From: Ruminococcus sp. | GTDB taxonomy: Bacteria; Bacillota; Clostridia; Oscillospirales; Ruminococcaceae | DNA: 64,000 bases | Direction: 5' to 3' | NCBI GenBank assembly: GCA_017626015.1 | Contig: JAGAJO010000006.1 | Span: 1 to 64,000 of the forward strand | Shown here: positions 58,563-64,000 of the stretch, in pieces | Layout: each line of letters starts with the position of its first letter | Numbering within the stretch: position 1 is the first letter of the stretch | Position numbers and translations under genes: made by a program | The notes under the pieces: generated by a model | Databases searched by the model: none | Told to the model about the DNA's origin: nothing | Seen by the model: only the letters and a program-made list of their open reading frames with translations

Positions 58563-60166
58563 GCTTTACATACAACGGAAGTACGGAAAGGGTGCTTAAG
58601 GATATAAATTTTTCCGTGCAGAAGGGTGAGCTTATCCTTATCCAGGGCGGCTCGGGGTGCGGAAAAACCACTTTGCTGAAAGCGCTGAAGCCTGAGCTTT
58701 CTCCTTTGGGGAAATACTGCGGAGAAATTTTTCTTGAGGGAAAACGGCTGGGTAAAAGCACTAAGACCCCGCAGACAGGCTTTCTTATGCAGAATACGGA
58801 TTCGCAGACGGTGTGTTCGTCAGTTTATGAGGAGCTTTGCTTCGGCGGGGAAAATCTCGGCTTTGACAGCGCTAAAATAAACCGCAGGATAGGTGAGACG
58901 GTAAGCTATTTCGGCATAGGACATCTGCTTCACAGAGAGATCTCAACTCTTTCCGGCGGAGAAAAACAGCTTGTCGCTCTTTGCTCGGTCATGGTGACAG
59001 ATCCCGGAATACTTATTCTGGACGAGCCTGTCAGCCGTCTTGACCCTGTTGCGGCGGAGGAACTTGCCGCCGTGATACTTCGTATAAACAGAGAGCTTGG
59101 TACAACGGTCATCGTGGCGGAGCATTTTGCAGAGGGCTTTTTTTACGGCTGTGACAGGGTCATGCTTATGGATAACGGAAGCATAGCCGACTTTGCTCCT
59201 CCGAAAAAATGTGCAGCGGAAAATCCGGGATTTAAGTATCTTTTTCCCTGCTCGGTAAGGATATTGCCGGAAAATGCGCAGGTGCTGGATATTCCGCTGA
59301 CGGTGAGAGAGGGCAGGAAATTCCTGTCGGAGAACTACAGTCCGGCAGAGATACCCCAAGATGCAGAAAAGCTTTCGGACGAGTCGGTTTTGGAATGCCG
59401 TGATCTTTGGTTTCGGTATTCCCGCAGCAGCCCGGATATACTTGCCGGAGCTGATCTTACCCTGCACAGGGGGGAGATCTTTACGGCAGTCGGCGCAAAC
59501 GGCGCAGGAAAATCCACGCTGTTAAAATGTCTCGGAGGCTTGCTGAGTCCCTATTCCGGCAAAACAAAAGTCATGGGAAAGCCGCTTAAAAGCTATAAAA
59601 GCGGTGAGCTGTACCGTGAGTGCATAAGCGTTCTGCCCCAGGATCCCTATGATATGTTTATCCGGCAGACGGTGCGGGACGACTACCGCTATGCGCTTTC
59701 GGCAATGGGAAGGGATTTATCCTATGCCGATGAGATCGGGGAAAGGCTGGGTATATCACGGCTTATGGACAGGCACCCCTACGATCTGAGCGGAGGAGAG
59801 GCGCAGCTTTGCGCCATAGGAAAAGCTCTTCTGAGCCAACCGAAGATACTTTTGCTTGACGAGCCGGTAAAGGGACTGGATCTTCGCTGGATATCGGAAG
59901 TGGGAAAGCTTCTGCTGGAGCTTAAGGCGGCGGGGATATCCGTTTTGTGCGTTTCTCACGATCTGGAATTTGCGGCGGAATACTCCGACAGGTGCGGACT
60001 GTTTTTTGACGGCAGAATAATTTCAGCCGCTCCCCCTGGGGAGTTCTTTTCGGACAGCAGTATTTACACCACTCCGGCTTCAAGGATCGCAAGGCGCTTT
60101 TTCCGGGGAGCGGTAACTGCCGGACAGATATCCGCCGAGATCGCACGTCAGGAGGCAGATAGATGA
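58535..60166 (+). CDS. ecfA: ECF transporter fused ATPase (EcfA-EcfA')
   Basis: A 543-aa protein with two ABC domains in one chain. Domain 1 has Walker A GGSGCGKTTLL, signature LSGGEKQLVAL and Walker B ILILDEP; domain 2 has GANGAGKSTLL, LSGGEAQLCAIGKALL and ILLLDEPVKGLD. Most Firmicutes ECF systems use two separate ATPases (EcfA1/A2); here they are fused, as in group I (dedicated) systems. It powers uptake of the operon's vitamin. Start after GGAG; 4-nt overlap with the S gene. Confidence 0.92.
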   Translation: MEILNCKDLSFTYNGSTERVLKDINFSVQKGELILIQGGSGCGKTTLLKALKPELSPLGKYCGEIFLEGKRLGKSTKTPQTGFLMQNTDSQTVCSSVYEELCFGGENLGFDSAKINRRIGETVSYFGIGHLLHREISTLSGGEKQLVALCSVMVTDPGILILDEPVSRLDPVAAEELAAVILRINRELGTTVIVAEHFAEGFFYGCDRVMLMDNGSIADFAPPKKCAAENPGFKYLFPCSVRILPENAQVLDIPLTVREGRKFLSENYSPAEIPQDAEKLSDESVLECRDLWFRYSRSSPDILAGADLTLHRGEIFTAVGANGAGKSTLLKCLGGLLSPYSGKTKVMGKPLKSYKSGELYRECISVLPQDPYDMFIRQTVRDDYRYALSAMGRDLSYADEIGERLGISRLMDRHPYDLSGGEAQLCAIGKALLSQPKILLLDEPVKGLDLRWISEVGKLLLELKAAGISVLCVSHDLEFAAEYSDRCGLFFDGRIISAAPPGEFFSDSSIYTTPASRIARRFFRGAVTAGQISAEIARQEADR

Positions 60167-60873
60167 GATCGGGAAAGCTCAGGTACATTCTTTTTATTTC
60201 CGCACTTGCCGCCTGCTCTCTGGCGGGGGGGATAATTTTTAAGGAAAAGGCGTTTTCATGGGCGCTTATGTCTGCTGCCATACTTATAATCGCCGTGTTT
60301 TTTGCGGTTTTTGAGGAAACCGAAACATCCTCGGGCGACATTGCTGCGCTGGCGTTTCTTACGGCGCTGTCCGTGACGGGCAGGATAGCCTTTGCCGCAG
60401 TCCCTTCATTTAAACCGTGCTCGGCGGTAATAATCATTGCGGGTATCTATTTCGGCAGTCAGAAGGGCTTTGCGGTGGGAGCGCTCACAGCGCTTGTATC
60501 AAACTTTTATTTTTCACAGGGCGTCTGGACCCCCTTTCAGATGGTGATCTGGGGACTTACAGGCTTTTTTGCCGGAGTATTCCGTGAACGTCTTGTAAAG
60601 GGAAGGCTTGCCGCTCCGGTTTTCGGCTTTGCGGCAGGGATCGTTTTTTCGCTTTTTATGGACTTCTGGAGCTGTATCTGGGCGGATAACGGTTTTAACA
60701 CTGCAAGATATCTTGCCATGATAGCTTCGTCTGCATGGTTCACCTTAAGCTACGGAGTCTCGAACGTGGTGTTCTTAGTTTTGCTCGGATCTCCGGCACG
60801 GACGATATTTACCAGACTGCGTGTCAAATACGGCATAGGTGCAGATTTTGCAGAGGACGCTGCGGAAAGTTAA
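60163..60873 (+). CDS. ECF transporter S (substrate-specificity) component
   Basis: A 236-aa membrane protein with about six spans, similar to S components linked to cobalamin riboswitches (CbrT-like). AFLTALSVTGRIAFAAVPSFKPCSAVIIIAGIYFGSQKGFAVGALTALVSNFYFSQGVWTPFQM is the diagnostic run; key parts are FKP, AGI-FG and QG-WTPFQM. It binds the vitamin and joins EcfT and the fused ATPase. The riboswitch context makes a corrinoid the likely substrate. It is the last gene of the operon. Confidence 0.83.
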   Translation: MRSGKLRYILFISALAACSLAGGIIFKEKAFSWALMSAAILIIAVFFAVFEETETSSGDIAALAFLTALSVTGRIAFAAVPSFKPCSAVIIIAGIYFGSQKGFAVGALTALVSNFYFSQGVWTPFQMVIWGLTGFFAGVFRERLVKGRLAAPVFGFAAGIVFSLFMDFWSCIWADNGFNTARYLAMIASSAWFTLSYGVSNVVFLVLLGSPARTIFTRLRVKYGIGADFAEDAAES

Positions 60874-60900
60874 AAGCAATACCGCACACAATGTCTGCGA
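60871..60900 (+). repeat. Degenerate half-copy of the palindromic repeat
   Basis: TAAAAGCAATACCGCACACAA just after the S gene matches the left arm of the 18090 palindrome and the 47545 end family. A partial complement (TGCGAGGT) follows and then TTTCCT, so it could work as a weak terminator of the B12 operon. Confidence 0.45.
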
Positions 60901-60979
60901 GGTGTTTCCTAAAAATTTCTTTGTGCAAACTGCATTGTGCAGGACGTATGTTATTGTGCAATATTATAGGCGAAAATCC

Positions 60980-61008
60980 TTGACAAATACTATATATTGT
61001 GCTATTAT
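60980..61008 (+). promoter_or_regulatory. Promoter of the NrdD-tail-like gene
   Basis: TTGACA (60980-60985), 17-nt spacer, TATTAT (61003-61008), 46 nt before the start. Confidence 0.8.
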
Positions 61009-61054
61009 ATAAATACATCACAACATGAAGAAACGATAGAAAGAGGTAAGTGAA

Positions 61055-61357
61055 ATGATAAAGGTAAACGTTAAAAAAGGGGAGCTTTCACAGAAGGAGA
61101 TCGAGGCGTACATTGCAAGAGCGCATGAGCTTTATCCCGGCAAGGCGATAGAGTCTATAGATCTGTCAGTTGACGGAGATTTTGTAGATGTTGACTACAA
61201 TTTTGCCACGGTACCATTTCAGAGGATAAGAAGGATCACAGGCTACCTTGTAGGAACTCTGGATCGTTTCAACGACGCAAAGCGCAGTGAGGTAGAGGAC
61301 AGGGTAAAGCACGGACTTTCGGGTCAGATAACCCATACAAGTCAGGCTTCGGCATAA
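61055..61357 (+). CDS. Small anaerobic ribonucleotide reductase (NrdD) tail-like protein
   Basis: A 100-aa protein ending with FQRIRRITGYLVGTLDRFNDAKRSEVEDRVKHG; the R-x-x-GY-x-x-G core and DRFN-AK-E-DRVKHG block are like the C-terminal glycyl-radical region annotated in Clostridia class III ribonucleotide reductases. The N-terminal part (ELSQKEIEAYIARAHELYPGKAIESIDLSVDGDFVDVDYNF) is a small alpha/beta unit. It has no cysteines, so it lacks the zinc ribbon of full NrdD. It stands alone with its own promoter and terminator. It may be a free-standing accessory domain, by analogy with GrcA for pyruvate formate-lyase; the assignment is moderate. Confidence 0.55.
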   Translation: MIKVNVKKGELSQKEIEAYIARAHELYPGKAIESIDLSVDGDFVDVDYNFATVPFQRIRRITGYLVGTLDRFNDAKRSEVEDRVKHGLSGQITHTSQASA

Positions 61358-61384
61358 ATTCTGACATAATTTCTGATAAGATAG

Positions 61385-61412
61385 CGATCCGTCTGCGGGC
61401 GGGTCGTTTTTT
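61385..61412 (+). terminator. Intrinsic terminator
   Basis: GATCCGTC and GGCGGGTC-type arms (with G-T pairs) followed by six Ts and ATAT. Confidence 0.75.
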
Positions 61413-61661
61413 ATATGTGAAAAAATGATGCTGAGCAATGAGTAATATGAATATTTTTGTGAAATTTGTATAATAATAAACTAAAGCTTTTTTGAGCGGT
61501 GTTCTGCGGCTTTACGGCGAATCTGTCTTTTTTATGCGGCGATCCTTCTATAACCTTTAAATATTGTGTGAATAAATACAAATAAACTATATAATAATGT
61601 CCGCCTTTTTATGTAAATCTACAAAGATTAGTAAAAAATCCCGAAAACACGGGGTTTTCAT
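61413..61661. other. AT-rich intergenic region upstream of HU
   Basis: About 250 nt without a gene. It is AT-rich, with scattered TATAAT-like boxes (for example near 61591) but no paired -35 at proper spacing, and a small CCCG/CGGG hairpin near 61641-61655 just upstream of the HU promoter. No repeat or RNA was recognised. Confidence 0.4.
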
Positions 61662-61690
61662 TTGACAAAGCCGATTTTATGGGGTATAAT
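61662..61690 (+). promoter_or_regulatory. Consensus promoter of the HU operon
   Basis: TTGACA (61662-61667), 17-nt spacer, TATAAT (61685-61690): perfect consensus, fitting an abundant protein. Confidence 0.88.
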
Positions 61691-61736
61691 AATCACATAA
61701 ACCGATCAATAGGAATAAAAAACGGAGGTAGTTGTA

Positions 61737-62012
61737 ATGAAAAAGGCTGAATTGCTGGCTGCTGTCGCTCAGAAGGGCGGCTACACCAAGAAAGACGCCG
61801 AGGCGGCTCTGAACGCTGTTATCGGCACGATCACAGACGCTCTTGAAAAGGGCGAAAAGGTTTCGATCTCGGGCTTCGGTACATTTGAAGTACGTGACCG
61901 TGCCGCTAAGGAATCTATAAATCCTGCGACTAAGGAGCCTGTACACGTTCCCGCAAAGAAGGTCCCCGCATTCAAGGCAGGAAAGGCTCTTAAGGAGATC
62001 GTAGACAAATAA
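61737..62012 (+). CDS. hup: HU-type DNA-binding protein
   Basis: A 91-aa HU/IHF family nucleoid protein: MKKAELLAAVAQKGGYTKKDAEAALNAVIGTI, the G-FGTFEVRDRAA beta-arm region and NPATKEPVHVPAKKVPAFKAGKALKEIV. It bends and compacts DNA. GGAGG precedes the start. It is followed 32 nt later by a Lys/Ala-rich DUF6465 protein under the same promoter. Confidence 0.96.
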   Translation: MKKAELLAAVAQKGGYTKKDAEAALNAVIGTITDALEKGEKVSISGFGTFEVRDRAAKESINPATKEPVHVPAKKVPAFKAGKALKEIVDK

Positions 62013-62044
62013 AAACCATATCATCAGTAAAGGAGATTTTAGTT

Positions 62045-62419
62045 ATGGCACGAACAAAGAAGGCTGCCGAGGAAGCAGCTGTTAAGGTCGAGGAGATCAA
62101 GGAAGAGGTAAAGTCCGTTGCCGAAAAGGCTGTTCCCGTAGTTAAGGAAGCTGCCGCAAAGGCAAAAAGCACCGGAAAGAGAGCTGCTGCTAAGACAAAG
62201 GCAGCGGTAGATAAGGCTGTTGCCAAGGACAGCTATTATCTCCAGATCTCCGGAAATGAGATCGATGTTGCAGCCGTAGCAGAGGCTTGCAAGGCTGACT
62301 ACAAGGCTAAGGGACACAGAACTCCCAAGGCTGTTACGGTATACATCAAGCCCGAGGAGGGCGTCGCTTACTACACTGTAAACGGCAAAGGCTCCGAGGA
62401 TTTCAAGATCAGCTTGTAA
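62045..62419 (+). CDS. DUF6465 protein with histone-H1-like N-terminus
   Basis: A 124-aa protein. The first ~60 residues are a Lys/Ala/Glu-rich tract with repeated AAAKAK/KKAA units (AKSTGKRAAAKTKAAVDKAV), like the tails of bacterial H1-like proteins. The C-terminal ~60 residues (YYLQISGNEIDVAAVAEACKADYKAKGH...VYIKPEEGVAYYTVNGKGSEDFKISL) resemble DUF6465. Co-transcription with HU supports a nucleoid role (inference). AAAGGAG precedes the start. Confidence 0.78.
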   Translation: MARTKKAAEEAAVKVEEIKEEVKSVAEKAVPVVKEAAAKAKSTGKRAAAKTKAAVDKAVAKDSYYLQISGNEIDVAAVAEACKADYKAKGHRTPKAVTVYIKPEEGVAYYTVNGKGSEDFKISL

Positions 62420-62434
62420 TTTTGTAATAAAAAG

Positions 62435-62470
62435 AAAACGGGAGGAACGTACTTTGTTCCTCCCGTTTTT
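62435..62470. terminator. Bidirectional intrinsic terminator
   Basis: AAAACGGGAGGAAC and GTTCCTCCCGTTTT stem around a 7-nt loop, with T-tracts on both strands, between the HU operon and the converging CLC gene. Confidence 0.9.
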
Positions 62471-62490
62471 TATTATGCGGCAAAGCATAT

Positions 62491-63762
62491 TCACTTCGCA
62501 TTGATGTTTATATACTCCGGCTTCAGCTTCGAGTACATTATCTTCTGACTGGAATAAAGTCCGTAATAGCCTGAGAGCATATAGCTTACTCCGCAGGCGA
62601 CTGCAAACAGCACGGTCGCCTGTCCCCCGAAAAGCTCGAAGCTTAAAAATACGGACGCTACCGGACAGTTTACTACGGCGCAGAACATTGCGACAAGCCC
62701 TATGGCAGCGCCGAAGCATGGGTCGGCTCCTACCAGCGGGGCGCAGACGCAGCCGAAGGTCGAACCGATAAAGAATGTCGGCACTATCTCTCCGCCCTTG
62801 AAGCCTGAACCTATAGAAACGGCAGTGAAGATTATTTTCAGCACAAAGGCAGGATATGCCGCCTCCCCCGTTTCTATCGCAGCGGATATAACGTCTCCGC
62901 CGGCGCCGTTGTAATCTCTTGTGCCAACGATCAGCGTCATGGCGATAAGGATCGCCGAGCCGATCAGTATACGCAGGTAGGTGTTTTTCACATGGACTCT
63001 GAAAAGATCGTGGGAATGCTTCATGGTAACGCAGAAAAGTATGGACACCAGTGCGCAAAGAGCGGAAAGCACTCCGACCTGAGTGACGCTTGAAAGAGAG
63101 AGACGGGGGATCTCCGAGCCGATCTTAAAGACTGTCGGCGGAAGTCCCATAATTATGGATACCTTGTACGCCACCAGCGCCGAGGCTATGCAGGGAACAA
63201 GTCCCACATAATAGATCACGCCGACGCTTATGACCTCCATGGCGAAAAAGGTCGCAGTAAGAGGAGTGCCGAAAAGCGCAGAGAAAACCGAGCTCATTCC
63301 GCACATTATAACAAGGCTCATATCCTTTTCGTCAAGATGAAGAAGCTCTCCCGCCATTGCGCCTATGCTGCCGCCAAGCTGCAAAGCCGCTCCCTCACGT
63401 CCTACCGAGCCTCCTACAAAATGCGTAAGCACGGTTGAGACAAATATCAGCGGAGCCATTATTATAGGCACCTTTATACTGGTGCGTATAGAGCTTATAA
63501 TGTGGTTTGTACCAGTTTCCTCGTCTATTTTGCAGGCTCTGTACAGAAATACGATAATAATTCCCGCAACGGGAGCGAGGAAGATCGTCCATGAATGTTC
63601 TCCCCGGAAGCTTGTTACCGTGTTTACCGCCATGTGAAAAAGCGATCCGGTTATCCCTCCTACCACCCCCAGCGCAATAGCAATAGCTACCCACTTTGCA
63701 AAGACCGAGGCATAGGTAAATCCGGAGTCTATTTTTCTTTTTATGTACTGCTTGTTTATCAC
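62491..63762 (-). CDS. CLC-type anion transporter, probably fluoride-type (CLC-F)
   Basis: A 423-aa CLC family membrane protein. The filter regions are ETGTNHIISSI, MAPLIFVSTVLTHFVGGSVGREGAALQLGGSIGA, and GSGFKGGEIVPTFFIGSTFG. CLC-F fluoride/proton antiporters have (G)NNLI, GGSAGREGTAVQMG and GFKGGEVTPLF-like equivalents, whereas chloride CLCs have GSGIP, GREGP and GxFxP. This protein follows the CLC-F pattern. The start is GTG at 63762 with GAGGG upstream. No fluoride riboswitch was seen in the 130-nt upstream region. Confidence 0.78.
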   Translation of the reverse strand: MINKQYIKRKIDSGFTYASVFAKWVAIAIALGVVGGITGSLFHMAVNTVTSFRGEHSWTIFLAPVAGIIIVFLYRACKIDEETGTNHIISSIRTSIKVPIIMAPLIFVSTVLTHFVGGSVGREGAALQLGGSIGAMAGELLHLDEKDMSLVIMCGMSSVFSALFGTPLTATFFAMEVISVGVIYYVGLVPCIASALVAYKVSIIMGLPPTVFKIGSEIPRLSLSSVTQVGVLSALCALVSILFCVTMKHSHDLFRVHVKNTYLRILIGSAILIAMTLIVGTRDYNGAGGDVISAAIETGEAAYPAFVLKIIFTAVSIGSGFKGGEIVPTFFIGSTFGCVCAPLVGADPCFGAAIGLVAMFCAVVNCPVASVFLSFELFGGQATVLFAVACGVSYMLSGYYGLYSSQKIMYSKLKPEYININAK

Positions 63763-63837
63763 ATTGATCCCTCAGCTTTGTTGAAAAGAAATCTGTAATC
63801 CATAATTTGGACGTTCTGACCATATTATAAAAAAGCC

Positions 63838-63863
63838 GGATAAAGGGCGGTCTGAGACCGCCC
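63838..63863 (-). terminator. Hairpin between RidA and CLC genes
   Basis: GGGCGGTCT and AGACCGCCC form a perfect 9-bp stem with a 1-nt loop (effective loop larger). On the minus strand it is followed by TTTATCC and, 7 nt on, TTTTTT. It probably ends the RidA-like gene. Confidence 0.6.
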
Positions 63864-63894
63864 CGCTGTTAAATACTTTTAGCTGTTTGCGGAA

Positions 63895-64000
63895 TTATTT
63901 TTCCGCAATGACCTCTACCTCGACAAGCACGTCCTTGGGAAGCTCCTTGACAGCTACGCAGCTTCTTGCAGGCTTGGAGGTGAAATATTCTCCGTAAACG
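63895..64000 (-). CDS. RidA family protein (3' end only)
   Basis: Partial: the last 34 codons, read from the window edge to a TAA at 63897. The sequence [34 protein letters not shown] matches the C-terminus of RidA (reactive enamine/imine deaminase), including PARS-x-V and the LP-x-D-x-LVE-x-E-x-IA ending with the substrate Arg and Glu. The 5' part lies outside the window. Confidence 0.88.
   Translation of the reverse strand, partial: VYGEYFTSKPARSCVAVKELPKDVLVEVEVIAEK

Noticed and set aside
62039..63058. A 339-codon minus-strand reading frame.
   Set aside because: It is a shadow of the CLC gene in another frame and crosses the terminator, DUF6465 and HU end; the composition is Cys/Arg/Leu-biased like a frame shadow.
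63763..63894. Fluoride riboswitch upstream of the CLC-F-like gene.
   Set aside because: No match to the conserved pseudoknot elements was found. The only structure is a terminator-like hairpin belonging to the upstream gene.

Overview
This window looks like chromosomal DNA of an anaerobic, low-to-mid GC Clostridia, most like Ruminococcus and its relatives (Oscillospiraceae). The basis is a FabK-type fatty-acid operon, an EFR1-type flavodoxin/ferredoxin protein, a C_GCAxxG_C_C protein, a DUF6465 protein, ECF vitamin transport, a GH127/AraC locus, AGGAGG ribosome-binding sites and many -35/-10 promoters with exactly 17-nt spacers. This is inferred from gene content; no 16S gene is present. No CRISPR array or prophage was seen, and mobile DNA is limited to an IS66 remnant and small palindromic elements.

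Layout. 1-3.4 kb: orphan IS66 tnpA/tnpB, a DUF2461 protein, and an EFR1 ferredoxin with a membrane partner. 3.5-6.9 kb: ilvB-ilvN-ilvC. 7-12 kb: a GH127 beta-L-arabinofuranosidase divergent from its AraC regulator, then an SLC13/ArsB permease with a cytidylate-kinase-like protein. 12-18 kb: ECF sigma/anti-sigma pair, hemolysin III, an XRE regulator with two membrane proteins, and a two-component system. 18-20.7 kb: AraC regulator divergent from a GH13 enzyme. 20.8-32 kb: type II fatty-acid synthesis (fabD with a Nudix gene on the minus strand; fabH-plc-fabK-fabG-fabF-accB-fabZ-accC-accD-accA-acpP on the plus strand). 32-37.4 kb: Nudix, then a minus-strand recQ cluster. 37.6-41.6 kb: CBS-domain membrane protein, transglutaminase-like protein, and a signal-peptidase-like membrane protein. 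41.9-42.4 kb: tRNA Val-Asp-Phe-Gly plus a decayed tRNA-Gly. 42.6-46.8 kb: secDF, cysK and a hypothetical gene. 46.9-60.9 kb: a cobalamin-riboswitch operon. 61-64 kb: a NrdD-tail-like small protein, HU with an H1-like DUF6465 protein, a CLC-F-type antiporter and the 3' end of a RidA gene.

The outstanding system is the 14-kb cobalamin operon (46868-60873). A sigma70 promoter, a cobalamin aptamer and an intrinsic terminator precede a 66-aa homing-repeat protein, a cell-wall-anchored (NPATG) PQQ-type beta-propeller, a large surface protein ending in a DUF4430 (transcobalamin C-terminal-like) domain, a surface alpha/alpha-barrel protein resembling the other half of transcobalamin/intrinsic factor, a MoxR ATPase, a DUF58/transglutaminase fusion lacking its catalytic Cys, a second DUF4430 protein, and a complete ECF importer (T, fused A-A', S). 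I read this as a surface B12-capture apparatus feeding an ECF importer, with the two halves of an animal-transcobalamin-like carrier on separate proteins. The ligand and the roles of the MoxR and DUF58 modules are inference.

A second theme is a family of ~163-bp TA-flanked palindromic elements (15681-15845, 47545-47707) and shorter hairpin relatives (18090, 42577, 60871). Two of them lie in probable 5' leaders and one lies inside the B12 operon.
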